From contig NZ_JABURY010000004.1 of NCBI RefSeq assembly GCF_014489845.1, forward strand, positions 37,072-77,033: a stretch of DNA of 39,962 nt. The letters are read 5' to 3'. The DNA comes from Frischella japonica. Lineage in GTDB: Bacteria > Pseudomonadota > Gammaproteobacteria > Enterobacterales > Orbaceae. The stretch's first letter is position 1, and each line of letters opens with the position of its first letter. The notes beneath the pieces were generated by a model. The model was not told the DNA's origin, did no database searches, and saw nothing but the letters and a program-made list of their open reading frames with translations. The position numbers and the translations under genes were made by a program. Shown here piece after piece: positions 1 to 8,342 of the stretch.

Positions 1-2
1 AT

Positions 3-79
3 GCATCCGTAGCTCAGCTGGATAGAGTACCCGGCTACGAACCGGGCGGTCAGGGGTTCGAATCCCTTCGGATGCACCA
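3..79 (+). tRNA. tRNA-Arg (anticodon ACG), copy 1
   Basis: A 77-nt cloverleaf with encoded CCA. The seven-base acceptor strands gcatccg and cggatgc pair perfectly, with discriminator A. The anticodon stem cccgg/ccggg closes the loop ctacgaa, which puts ACG at positions 34-36. The A in the D-loop (ggata) fits the A20 arginine identity element. A34 is expected to be converted to inosine by TadA and to read CGU, CGC and CGA. It is the first of three tandem copies, and the cluster may begin upstream of the window. Confidence 0.97.
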
Positions 80-96
80 TTTTTAAATTTATATTT

Positions 97-173
97 GCAT
101 CCGTAGCTCAGCTGGATAGAGTACCCGGCTACGAACCGGGCGGTCAGGGGTTCGAATCCCTTCGGATGCACCA
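97..173 (+). tRNA. tRNA-Arg (anticodon ACG), copy 2
   Basis: This copy is identical over all 77 nt to the copy at 3-79, including the encoded CCA. The two are separated by a 17-nt AT-only spacer. An identical tandem copy indicates recent duplication or gene conversion and raises the dosage of the major CGN-decoding tRNA. The short spacers suggest one primary transcript processed into separate tRNAs. Confidence 0.97.
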
Positions 174-193
174 TTTTATATTCATTTCTCCGA

Positions 194-270
194 GCATCCG
201 TAGCTCAGCTGGATAGAGCACTCGGCTTCGAACCGAGCGGTCAGGGGTTCGAATCCCTTCGGGTGCGCCA
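194..270 (+). tRNA. tRNA-Arg (anticodon TCG), diverged third copy
   Basis: A 77-nt tRNA with CCA, clearly a paralogue of the two upstream copies. The loop is cttcgaa instead of ctacgaa, so position 34 has changed from A to T and the anticodon is TCG, which pairs directly with CGA. The anticodon stem has a compensated change (ctcgg/ccgag), the D-stem G-U became G-C, the acceptor end carries a T-G pair (gcatccg/cgggtgc), and the discriminator is G instead of A. All stems still pair, so it looks functional. Having U34 beside A34 arginine tRNAs is unusual for this group of bacteria. Confidence 0.94.
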
Positions 271-376
271 TGTATTTTATAATCTCGAGTATTTTTTAGT
301 AAACGATTATTTTATTTATAAATTTAGCATGAGTTATTCTAATTTTGCCTTCCATAATATATTGGTGCTATGTTAT

Positions 377-382
377 TATAAT
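377..382 (+). promoter_or_regulatory. candidate -10 box for the wza operon
   Basis: TATAAT lies 32 bases before the wza start in an AT-rich leader. No good -35 hexamer sits at 16-18 bp; ttgcct at 345-350 is too far away. Only the -10 is therefore supported, and read-through from the tRNA cluster cannot be excluded because no terminator is visible at 271-376. Confidence 0.3.
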
Positions 383-414
383 CGACACTTCCTATAAACT
401 ATTGATTAATAACT

Positions 415-1584
415 ATGATAAAATCAATTCCTTACCTACGACTAAGAAAAATAGCATTATTAACAAGTATTAGTCTATCTTTTTTTATCAATGGCTGTAC
501 ATTAACTGGTTCTGATATAAGTACTAATCACAAGAATATAGTCAAGCAAGCCGATCATGATTTTGATCTAAATAAATTAGTTAATATATATCCACTCACA
601 CCTTTGCTGATACGTGATTTACATAATGTCCCCGTAATTGCCAAAAATAATCCTAAATTGGATGATGAAATCAAAAAATATCAATATCGAATTGGCGTTG
701 GAGACATCATTAACGTAACCGTATGGGATCATCCTGAATTGACTATACCTGCAGGTTCTTATCGTAGTGCGAGTGAAGCGGGTAACTGGGTACATGCTGA
801 TGGCACGATATTTTATCCTTATGTTGGTAAATTAAAGGTAGTAGGTAAAACATTAGAGGAAATACGCAACATTATTTCCACCAAACTGTCGACTTATATT
901 GAAAGCCCTCAGGTTGATATAAGTATTTCGTCCTTTAATTCACAAAAAGTTTATGTAACAGGTGAAGTAGTGAAGTCAGGAAAGCAGCCGGTTAGTAATG
1001 TACCTTTAACTATTTTAGATGCTGTAAATAATGCTGGTGGTTTGACCAACAAGGCTGATTGGCGTAATGTTGTTTTAACACACAAAGGTGTCAAGGAGCA
1101 TATCTCGTTACAATCGTTAATGCAATATGGTGATTTAACGCAAAATAGATTATTAACCGGTGGAGATATTCTTTATATTCCAACGAATGATACTTTAAAA
1201 GTATTTGTGATGGGCGAAGTAGAGAAACAATCAACTCTGGTTATGGACAGATCTGGTATGACACTCGCCGAAGCGTTAGGTAGTGCCTATGGGATTAATC
1301 AAAAAACTAGTGATACATCAGGTGTATTTGTCATTCGTGCAACTCATACTGAAAACACAACCGCTAAAAATGAAAAAATCGCAAATGTATATCAGCTTAA
1401 TTTAAAAGATGCGACAGCAATGGCATTAGCAACTAATTTTCAGTTAGAGCCTTATGATGTCGTGTATGTTACCACTGCACCGATTGAACGTTGGAATCGT
1501 ACAATTATGCAATTACTCCCAACCATTCAAAGTGCTAACAGCTTAACTGAAACCATTCGTTGGATTCGCAACTGGCCGAATTAA
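415..1584 (+). CDS. wza: Wza outer-membrane polysaccharide export lipoprotein
   Basis: Encodes 389 aa, close to the roughly 379 aa of E. coli Wza, the octameric outer-membrane channel for group 1 capsule or colanic acid. A basic N-terminus and hydrophobic stretch end in the lipobox I-N-G-C with Cys28 as the lipidation site. A polysaccharide-export domain follows ([18 protein letters not shown], from about residue 92). Two SLBB-type repeats follow (VYVTGEV near 180, VFVMGEV near 265). A C-terminal amphipathic segment with [12 protein letters not shown] resembles the helix that forms Wza's outer-membrane barrel. It is first in an operon with wzb (13 bp) and wzc. The ATG has no clear Shine-Dalgarno sequence, but it is the only start that gives a full signal peptide. 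Confidence 0.95.
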   Translation: MIKSIPYLRLRKIALLTSISLSFFINGCTLTGSDISTNHKNIVKQADHDFDLNKLVNIYPLTPLLIRDLHNVPVIAKNNPKLDDEIKKYQYRIGVGDIINVTVWDHPELTIPAGSYRSASEAGNWVHADGTIFYPYVGKLKVVGKTLEEIRNIISTKLSTYIESPQVDISISSFNSQKVYVTGEVVKSGKQPVSNVPLTILDAVNNAGGLTNKADWRNVVLTHKGVKEHISLQSLMQYGDLTQNRLLTGGDILYIPTNDTLKVFVMGEVEKQSTLVMDRSGMTLAEALGSAYGINQKTSDTSGVFVIRATHTENTTAKNEKIANVYQLNLKDATAMALATNFQLEPYDVVYVTTAPIERWNRTIMQLLPTIQSANSLTETIRWIRNWPN

Positions 1585-1597
1585 AGAAGAGTATTTT

Positions 1598-2029
1598 ATG
1601 TTTGATTCTATTTGTGTAGTTTGTATTGGTAATATATGCCGTTCACCAATTGGCGAAAGGTTATTACAACGGTCTTTTCCGAATAAAAAAATCACTTCAG
1701 CGGGTATTGCGGCTGTAGTCGGTGATCCGGCGCATGAAAATTCTCAGTGGGTTGCTGAACAAAATAATTTATCGCTGGCAGGTCATCGTGCTCGTCAATT
1801 AACGAGCAATATTTGTGCTGAACAAGACCTCATTTTAGTTATGGAAAAGCCTCATATAGAGGCCGTTTGTCGCATAGCACCAGAAGTTAGAGGTAAAGTT
1901 ATGCTATATGGTCATTGGCTTAATGAATTTGAAATTCTTGATCCGTATGGCGGCGATTTAGATTTATTTGAAAAAACATACCTGGATTTGGATAAGTCTA
2001 ATAAAGCATGGATAGAGAAACTAAAATAA
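1598..2029 (+). CDS. wzb: Wzb low-molecular-weight protein-tyrosine phosphatase
   Basis: Encodes 143 aa, the size of LMW tyrosine phosphatases. The catalytic P-loop CIGNICRS is at residues 9-16 (C9-x5-R15), and the general acid lies in the DPYG motif at D115, both diagnostic of the family. Wzb removes phosphate from the C-terminal tyrosines of Wzc, and this phosphorylation cycle is needed for high-molecular-weight polysaccharide assembly. It is cytoplasmic. The gene lies between wza and wzc as in E. coli, and aagaag just before the ATG is a reasonable ribosome-binding site. Confidence 0.95.
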   Translation: MFDSICVVCIGNICRSPIGERLLQRSFPNKKITSAGIAAVVGDPAHENSQWVAEQNNLSLAGHRARQLTSNICAEQDLILVMEKPHIEAVCRIAPEVRGKVMLYGHWLNEFEILDPYGGDLDLFEKTYLDLDKSNKAWIEKLK

Positions 2030-2058
2030 GTATTAATACATAAGGTTTAATTATAAAA

Positions 2059-4209
2059 ATGTCTACGACAAAATCAGATAAATTATCCAGTAGTAATGAA
2101 GAAATCGATCTACTAAGTTTATTTTATTCACTAGTCGACAAATGGAAAATTATTGTAACAATTACCTGTATAACCACGATTTGCGGGATATTATATGCTA
2201 TTTTTGCAACACCAATATATAAAGCTGATGCACTTGTACAAGTGGAACAAAAAGTAGGTAACTCGCTACTTAAAGATTTCAGTAGTGTTATAACTGGGAG
2301 CAAACCAACTTCAACAACCGAGATAGAATTGATTCGTTCACGAATGATAATTGGTAAAACGATAAAAGATTTATCATTAGATATCGAGGTGAAGGAATCT
2401 TTTTTCCCTTTCTTTGGTAAAGGTTGGGCTCGGATAATGGGTAATAATAATAAAATTGCGTTGACCCGTTATAACGTTGATAAAGATTTGGAAGATGTCC
2501 CACTAACTTTAAAAGTTATTGATAATCAACATTATGTTATATTGAAAGATAGTGATGAGATTTTATCGGGTGTTGTTGGCGAGTATGAAACTAATCGATA
2601 CGTTTCATTATTAGTAAGCGATATTCAGGCTGAACCAAATACCGTATTTAAAGTTACCAAACGTTCATATTTAAAAGTCATTAATGATGATATTTTAGAT
2701 AATTTATCGGTTGCAGATAAAGGTAAGGATACTGGCATGCTAGAGTTAAGTTTGCTAGGTGAAGATCCAAAATTGATTCAGGTAATTTTAGCGCAAATTT
2801 GTGCTAACTATTTATCACAAAATGTCGAACGTAAATCAGAAGAAGCCGCCAAAAGTCTTGAATTTTTAAAGACACAATTACCGCGCATTCGTGCAGAACT
2901 TGATGAATCAGAGAATAAGCTTAATGAATTTAGACAAAAAAATGACTCAGTGGATTTATCGTTAGAAGCTAAGTCAGTACTTGATTCCTCTGTTCAACTT
3001 GAAGCTCAGTTGAATGAATTAACGTTTAAAGAAGCAGAAGTATCTAAACTATATACTAAAGAGCATCCAGCATATCGTTCTTTATTAGAAAAACGTCAAA
3101 CTTTATTAAATGAACGGGCGAAATTAGGTGAAAAAATTAGTTTTTTACCGCAAACTCAACAAGAGATATTAAGACTAACTCGTGATGTTAAAGCAAACAA
3201 CGAAATTTATATTCAACTTTTAAATAAACAACAAGAACTCAATATTTCTCAAGCAAGTACTGTTGGTAATGTTAGGATAATCGATAATGCTTTGACTCAG
3301 CCAAGACCGCTGAAACCAAAACGAATATTGAGCATTGCCATCGCTTTTTTACTTGGACTTATTTTATCATGTGGTGCGATAATTACGTCTGTTGTATTTA
3401 GAAAAACGATTGATGGTGTTGAACAGTTAGATGATATTGGTTTAAATGTCTATGCGAGTATTCCTGTTTCTGATTGGCAGTTCAAACAAAATCAGACGTT
3501 AAAGCGTATATTAAAAGGGCATAAACGTAAAAATGTACGGGCACGTCAGTTAGTTTCAATTGGTTCACCAAGCGATCTATCTGTTGAAGCTTTAAGAAGT
3601 TTGAGAACGAGTTTACATTTTGCGATGATGGAAGCCAAGAATAATATTTTAGCTATTTCAGGTTGTAGTCCGCAAATAGGTAAAACTTTTATTACCGCAA
3701 ATTTAGCGGTTGTTATTGCCGATTTAAGTAAAAAAGTGTTATTAATTGATGCAGATATGCGCAAAGGTTATCTACATGAATTGATGAAAGTTGATGCAAA
3801 GCCTGGTTTATCAGATTATTTATCAGGAAGGCTTAACATCGAACAGATGATTCATAAAGGTCAATTAAATGATTATTTGGATTTTATCCCAAGAGGTATG
3901 GTTCCGCCTAATCCATCAGAGCTTTTGATGCATCCCCGATTTAAAGAATTGTTAAAATGGGCTGAGACACAATATGATATTATATTAGTTGATACACCGC
4001 CCGTATTAGCTGTTACCGATGCCTGTATTGCTAGCCAATATGCTGGTACTGTGATGATGGTCGTTCGTTATGGACAAAATACTGTAAAAGAAGTTGAATT
4101 AGGTCTACAACGTTTTGAACAAAATAATATTAATGTTAAGGGCGCGATATTAAACTGTGTTGTGCGTAAAACTGGTAACTATTATCAATATGGGTATAAT
4201 TATAAATAG
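2059..4209 (+). CDS. wzc: Wzc polysaccharide co-polymerase / BY-type tyrosine autokinase
   Basis: Encodes 716 aa, the typical length of Wzc. Transmembrane segments near residues 30-50 and 423-447 bracket a periplasmic Wzz-like domain that includes a helical region at about 260-400. The cytoplasmic kinase domain has Walker A (SGCSPQIGKT, 534-543), Walker A' (LLIDADMR, 561-568) and Walker B (ILVDTPPV, near 645). The C-terminus has five tyrosines within eight residues (708, 709, 711, 713, 715), the expected autophosphorylation cluster. Wzc controls chain length and couples Wzy-dependent synthesis to export through Wza. The operon stops here at a strong terminator and no sugar-nucleotide, flippase or polymerase genes follow. 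Confidence 0.95.
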   Translation: MSTTKSDKLSSSNEEIDLLSLFYSLVDKWKIIVTITCITTICGILYAIFATPIYKADALVQVEQKVGNSLLKDFSSVITGSKPTSTTEIELIRSRMIIGKTIKDLSLDIEVKESFFPFFGKGWARIMGNNNKIALTRYNVDKDLEDVPLTLKVIDNQHYVILKDSDEILSGVVGEYETNRYVSLLVSDIQAEPNTVFKVTKRSYLKVINDDILDNLSVADKGKDTGMLELSLLGEDPKLIQVILAQICANYLSQNVERKSEEAAKSLEFLKTQLPRIRAELDESENKLNEFRQKNDSVDLSLEAKSVLDSSVQLEAQLNELTFKEAEVSKLYTKEHPAYRSLLEKRQTLLNERAKLGEKISFLPQTQQEILRLTRDVKANNEIYIQLLNKQQELNISQASTVGNVRIIDNALTQPRPLKPKRILSIAIAFLLGLILSCGAIITSVVFRKTIDGVEQLDDIGLNVYASIPVSDWQFKQNQTLKRILKGHKRKNVRARQLVSIGSPSDLSVEALRSLRTSLHFAMMEAKNNILAISGCSPQIGKTFITANLAVVIADLSKKVLLIDADMRKGYLHELMKVDAKPGLSDYLSGRLNIEQMIHKGQLNDYLDFIPRGMVPPNPSELLMHPRFKELLKWAETQYDIILVDTPPVLAVTDACIASQYAGTVMMVVRYGQNTVKEVELGLQRFEQNNINVKGAILNCVVRKTGNYYQYGYNYK

Positions 4210-4240
4210 CTATTAATCCATTAATTTTAAATAAAGTTCT

Positions 4241-4291
4241 AAAAAACACCTTAAAATTTAGTAAGTTGATCTAAACTTTAAGGTGTTTTTT
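4241..4291 (+). terminator. intrinsic terminator after wzc
   Basis: A long hairpin begins 32 bases after the wzc stop. The arms aaaaaacaccttaaa and tttaaggtgtttttt pair, and after one A-C mismatch the stem continues with tttag/ctaaa around a nine-base loop. The descending arm ends in a T run. The A run on the other side would allow function on the minus strand as well. Confidence 0.85.
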
Positions 4292-4613
4292 ATTTGAGAT
4301 AAATATTTGCGTTATTTACAGTGGTTTGTGCAATAACCTTAATAATCTTCATAAAAAATAGAACTTGTGATCTTAATTAACATGCTAAAAGATTGATTAG
4401 AGCTTAAAATAAATAACCTTCATCTGTTTAACTATTAACTAAACAATTTCTGATCAGTTGTTTGAACAAAAGCTAAATTAGAACTATCTAATTCCTTGGT
4501 AATAAAGATGAACATCATAAACCATCTGCTTTAGAGTTTAGATGATAAGTTTATATAGAAAATTGAATGATATTAATTAGGTAGCTCAAATTAGTGAGCT
4601 ACTCGATTAAGCC
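4292..4613. other. non-coding gap between wzc and flgL
   Basis: The two operons converge here. Apart from the wzc terminator to its left and the flgL-side hairpin at its right end, I see only AT-rich sequence with stops in all frames, no family-like protein fragment and no promoter I would defend. A small palindrome (ctgatcag, near 4450) lies inside weak aaacaa/ttgttt flanks and has no clear meaning. Confidence 0.5.
4581..4602 (-). terminator. hairpin downstream of flgL
   Basis: A perfect 8-bp stem (gtagctca/tgagctac) with a six-base loop lies just past the flgL stop. On the minus strand it is followed by ctaattaat rather than a proper T run, so it is at best a weak intrinsic terminator or a 3' stabilising hairpin. 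Confidence 0.4.
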
Positions 4614-5570
4614 CTATTTTTGCTGAAATAAAGACATGTTTTGCATATTGATAAATGTTTGTTGAGCGGCTTTTAAACTGGCTTGAAGCATTACATAATC
4701 GGAAATTGCTTCATACCAATCAACATCTTCAAGTTCACTGATCTGTGTCTGGAAATCAATATCTAAGGTTTTACCTAATGTCATTAAATTTTCCACTTCT
4801 GCTAAAAGTGAACCACCTTGCGCACGAACACTTGAAATATGGCTAAAACAGTTATCAATTCCTTTATTAGCCTTTGCTAATAAATCTCGGAAAGCTACAG
4901 CATCGGCTTCAGTACCTTGATCTAATTCCATATTTAATGCTAAGAGTGCCTGATCAATACTGGCAAAAAGATCAATTTCAGATGTCGAATCATCTGATTC
5001 TTTAATATTTGATCCTATTAAAAATATGTTATTACCCGTAAAATTGATCGGTATTTCACGAGTCTCATCAATGAAAACGTTTAATGTCTCTTGACTACCA
5101 ACATAACTGACTTGACCTTGTTCATTAACTATAAAAGGTGGGGTATCATTTTTTGAGCCAGCAAAAATATAGTGTCCATTAGCATCACGTGAATTTGCCA
5201 AGGAAATAAGTTGATCTTTGAAGCCTTGTAACTTATTGGCCAAATCCGCTCTGTCAGTATCATTCAATGTTTCATTACCAGCATAAACTAATGTTTCTTG
5301 AATATTTTGTACAATCGTAGTCGCTTCTTTTAAAATTGTATCTTGACGTGCTAGTGATTTTTCGATGCTTTGTCGTGTAGCTTGTAATTGCTCATTGCGA
5401 GCTTGTGCTTGTTTTACAACTAGTGCCTGTGATGCCGCCATTGGATCGTCTGATGGACAGAGGACTTTTTTACCCGTTGCTAAGTGTAAACCGGATTTTT
5501 GCCAATGACTTTGGGTATTTAAAATATTCTGTAAATTCTTTTGGTACATTGAATTGGTGCTGATGCGCAT
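4614..5570 (-). CDS. flgL: FlgL hook-filament junction protein (HAP3)
   Basis: Encodes 318 aa, against 317 in E. coli. The N-terminus shows the flagellin-like coiled-coil start (MRISTNSMYQ) and the conserved SDDPMAASQAL stretch near residue 40. The C-terminal helix (LQASLKAAQQTFINM) also matches the flagellin/HAP3 family, with a more variable exposed domain between. FlgL is exported by the flagellar type III system and joins the hook-FlgK layer to the filament. It follows flgK by 14 bp with an AAGGA ribosome-binding site, so the two form one late-class transcription unit. No flagellin gene is in the window. Confidence 0.95.
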   Translation of the reverse strand: MRISTNSMYQKNLQNILNTQSHWQKSGLHLATGKKVLCPSDDPMAASQALVVKQAQARNEQLQATRQSIEKSLARQDTILKEATTIVQNIQETLVYAGNETLNDTDRADLANKLQGFKDQLISLANSRDANGHYIFAGSKNDTPPFIVNEQGQVSYVGSQETLNVFIDETREIPINFTGNNIFLIGSNIKESDDSTSEIDLFASIDQALLALNMELDQGTEADAVAFRDLLAKANKGIDNCFSHISSVRAQGGSLLAEVENLMTLGKTLDIDFQTQISELEDVDWYEAISDYVMLQASLKAAQQTFINMQNMSLFQQK

Positions 5571-5584
5571 ATTTTATCCTTTTA

Positions 5585-7228
5585 TCACTTAGTTAAACCT
5601 AATATTGTGTCGAATAGGGTCGTTGCGGTATCAATGATTTTGGCATTAGCTTGATAATATTGCATATATACTTGCATGGAGATATATTCTTCTTCAATAT
5701 TAACGCCAGAAACAGATTGATTCTGTTCATTAATTTGATTAACGATATTCTTACTTGCCGTAGCAGATATTTTTGCTGATTGGGTTTCACTTCCAATATA
5801 GCTAACCAATGAAGCATAAGCATTGGATAGTGTTGTATCCCCATTGATCAGTTTTTCGTTTTGAATATTAAGTAATTTAGCAATATTTCGATTATCTCCT
5901 GCTCCATTCTCATCGTCTAAAATTCCACTAGCTAATTTATTCGGATCTTTAGTTAATAAATGTAATGAACTGGCAATATCCGCTACAGGTTTAACCACAA
6001 ATGAATCACCACTAGCTAAAGTGCCATCTATTGTAATTGCTAAACCATCGAATAATAATTTATCACCCTCCTGTTTTACATTAATTTGTTGATGATCCGA
6101 TAAACGAGTGACGATCCAATCAGTGCCATTAAAAGTAATTTCATAATCCGAGGCTTTAATATCTGTAACTTTTTCATAGTCGATAGTAATAGTTGCATTA
6201 CCATGGTTTTTACGATTAGCAATGGCAATTGGTCGAGAATAATCAAATAATTTTTCACCTTTATTGCCATGAATATCGACACCATCACATTGTATTTCAT
6301 TAAAGCGTTCTGCAAGATTCAAAGCAATTAAACCAATCTGATTACGCGCTTCAGTCAAAGGACCATCACGAAAGGTTAATAGACCGTGTATTGTGCCGGA
6401 ATTGATGTTTTCACGTGTTAATTCTTGGGTAGCACCCGAGCTATGAGTATAAATAATGGTGTTAAGTGATGGGTCTGCTGATGATGGTTGAACGCTTAAT
6501 AAATTAACCGCTGAACCTTGTAATAAATTTAAGCCATTATTTAAAGAAAGATTATATTGACCATTTTGTTGGGTAACGTTCACAGCGACAATTTCATTTA
6601 ATTCATTGACTAATTGATCACGTTGATCAAGTAAATCGTTAGGTTGCTGGCCGCCACTAACAGATTGTAATCGAGCAATTTTTTGATTTAATTCAGCGAT
6701 TTGCTTGGTATAACTATTTATTTTATCGACGTTTTTGCTCAATTCTGTATTGACATTGTTAATTTGATTTTTTAGGTTAATTTCAGTCTTATTAAATTGA
6801 CTAACCAATGATTCCAAACTACTCATTACCGTTTGGCGTGTGGCTGGATCGCCTGCATTATTTGTCAATTTATTCAAATTGGCAAATAAATTACTGATTT
6901 GTGCAGATAAACTATTTTCTTTATCTGAAAAGAGATTATCAACCTTAGATAATTCGCCATAATAAGCATTAATTGAACTATGTTGTGATTGTGCTTGGCG
7001 TAATTGATCTACCATAAATTGGTTATAACTACGATTTATAGCATTCACTTTTACACCATTACCGGTAAACCCTTTTCCTGAGTGCGTGCCATTTGCCTGA
7101 CTTAAAATGATTTGCTGGCGATTATAACCAATAGTGTGGGCATTACTAATATTATTACTAATTACATTAAGCATGTTTTGCGCAGCATTGAGCCCACTTA
7201 TACCGGTGTTTATTAATGAATTAGCCAT
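5585..7228 (-). CDS. flgK: FlgK hook-filament junction protein (HAP1)
   Basis: Encodes 547 aa, the usual FlgK size. The N-terminus contains the flagellar rod/hook signature (LNVISNNISNAHTIGYNRQ, near residue 20), a long coiled coil follows at about 130-200, and the C-terminus has the conserved GVNIEEEYISMQVYMQYYQANAKII stretch, which polymerises with the hook. It is the first adaptor between hook and filament. The ATG is preceded by TAGGAG. A sigma-28-like promoter about 60 bp upstream makes it a late (class 3) gene. It is detached here from the flgB-J genes that usually precede it. Confidence 0.95.
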   Translation of the reverse strand: MANSLINTGISGLNAAQNMLNVISNNISNAHTIGYNRQQIILSQANGTHSGKGFTGNGVKVNAINRSYNQFMVDQLRQAQSQHSSINAYYGELSKVDNLFSDKENSLSAQISNLFANLNKLTNNAGDPATRQTVMSSLESLVSQFNKTEINLKNQINNVNTELSKNVDKINSYTKQIAELNQKIARLQSVSGGQQPNDLLDQRDQLVNELNEIVAVNVTQQNGQYNLSLNNGLNLLQGSAVNLLSVQPSSADPSLNTIIYTHSSGATQELTRENINSGTIHGLLTFRDGPLTEARNQIGLIALNLAERFNEIQCDGVDIHGNKGEKLFDYSRPIAIANRKNHGNATITIDYEKVTDIKASDYEITFNGTDWIVTRLSDHQQINVKQEGDKLLFDGLAITIDGTLASGDSFVVKPVADIASSLHLLTKDPNKLASGILDDENGAGDNRNIAKLLNIQNEKLINGDTTLSNAYASLVSYIGSETQSAKISATASKNIVNQINEQNQSVSGVNIEEEYISMQVYMQYYQANAKIIDTATTLFDTILGLTK

Positions 7229-7288
7229 GAAAACTCCTAAGGAAAATTGTGATTAACCATGTTATTAAAAAATAATAAGTTATATAAG

Positions 7289-7315
7289 GTATCGACGAAT
7301 TCAGTAAAAACTTTA
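7289..7315 (-). promoter_or_regulatory. sigma-28 (FliA) promoter for flgKL
   Basis: Read on the minus strand, TAAAGTTT is followed by an 11-base spacer and GTCGATAC. This matches the enterobacterial FliA consensus TAAAGTTT-N11-GCCGATAA perfectly in the -35 and at six of eight bases in the -10. It lies between the motB stop and the flgK start, about 60 bp before the flgK ATG, so flgKL can be expressed independently of the upstream motAB genes. Confidence 0.8.
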
Positions 7316-7376
7316 GTAAAAATTTTAGTTTCTATTTTAAAAGAATAAATAATGGTCAATATGTTGTATAAACTTG

Positions 7377-8333
7377 TCAATTCACATTATCTTGTTCAGT
7401 TGCCACTGGTTCAAATTGAGATGGTGTTGATTGTTCAAATTCTTCTTGAGATTTAAATTTATTTAATAAATCGATACCGGTCATCGTATTTTCATCTTCA
7501 ATATATTGTTGTGCTGTTTTATTGAGAATTAAAATGCTGATACGACGATTAGAATCCTGATTAAAGTTTTTGTGATTTAAACTAACAGTATCGGCTAATG
7601 CAATAATGCGAATAATTTTCTTTGAATCTAATCCGCTATTAATAAGTTCTCTTCTTGAGGCATTTGCTCTATCGCCTGATAGTTCCCAATTGCTATATCC
7701 CCGATCACCATTACGATACTTACGTTCATCAGTATGACCAGAAATAGTGATTTTATTGGGAAGACTATTGAGAATAGGAGCCAGTGCTTGCAAAATTTTT
7801 TGCATATTTGGATCAATTTTTGCGCTACCAATATCAAACATGGGTTCATTATTAGAGGATAATATTTGAATGCGTAACCCCAATTCGGTTAATTCGACAA
7901 TTAAATTAGGCGCTAATTTTTCAAGTCGAGGATCAAGATGAAAAACTTCAAAAATTTTTTGTGCTGCGGCGATTAATTGTAGAGTTTCGAGATGTTTTTG
8001 TTCTAATTCAATTGATTGTTGCGCAATATTATCGTTTTTTTCTTCACCATCCATTTTACTTAGATCATCACCGCCTCCAGGGATAGGGCTTTCACTATCA
8101 CTGATTTTGTTACCACCGGTAAAACCCATTACTAATGGCGTACGAAAATATTCCGCAATACCTTGAAGTTCCTGTGGAGTTGCTTTACTAATTAGCCACA
8201 TCACTAAAAATAACGCCATCATTGCTGTCATAAAGTCAGCATAAGCGATTTTCCATGAACCGCCATGATGCCCACCAGCATGTTGAATGTTTTTCTTACG
8301 AATAATAATTGTGGTAGATTGTGGTTTTTTCAT
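7377..8333 (-). CDS. motB: MotB flagellar stator protein
   Basis: Encodes 318 aa, against 308 in E. coli. A short cytoplasmic N-terminus with basic residues leads into one transmembrane helix (WKIAYADFMTAMMALFLVMW) carrying the essential proton-accepting aspartate, D33 here. A plug/linker follows, then an OmpA-like peptidoglycan-binding domain with the motif ITISGHTDERKY near residue 195 and SGDRANASRREL. MotB pairs with MotA to form the proton-driven stator anchored to peptidoglycan. It starts 9 bp after the motA stop, consistent with translational coupling. Confidence 0.95.
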   Translation of the reverse strand: MKKPQSTTIIIRKKNIQHAGGHHGGSWKIAYADFMTAMMALFLVMWLISKATPQELQGIAEYFRTPLVMGFTGGNKISDSESPIPGGGDDLSKMDGEEKNDNIAQQSIELEQKHLETLQLIAAAQKIFEVFHLDPRLEKLAPNLIVELTELGLRIQILSSNNEPMFDIGSAKIDPNMQKILQALAPILNSLPNKITISGHTDERKYRNGDRGYSNWELSGDRANASRRELINSGLDSKKIIRIIALADTVSLNHKNFNQDSNRRISILILNKTAQQYIEDENTMTGIDLLNKFKSQEEFEQSTPSQFEPVATEQDNVN

Positions 8334-8342
8334 GGCTAGCGT

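Noticed and set aside
1-270. Tandem tRNA genes as an integration site of a mobile element
   Set aside because: No integrase, no partial tRNA repeat further along the window and no foreign genes. The copies are complete tRNAs with CCA.
271-300. CTCGAG palindrome followed by a T-rich stretch as a terminator of the tRNA cluster
   Set aside because: The stem cannot form more than a few pairs outside the self-complementary six-mer, so termination is not supported.
5599-6315. Open frames in other registers within flgK
   Set aside because: Their translations are mostly I, L and K from shifted AT-rich codons, while FlgK is intact and complete on the same strand.
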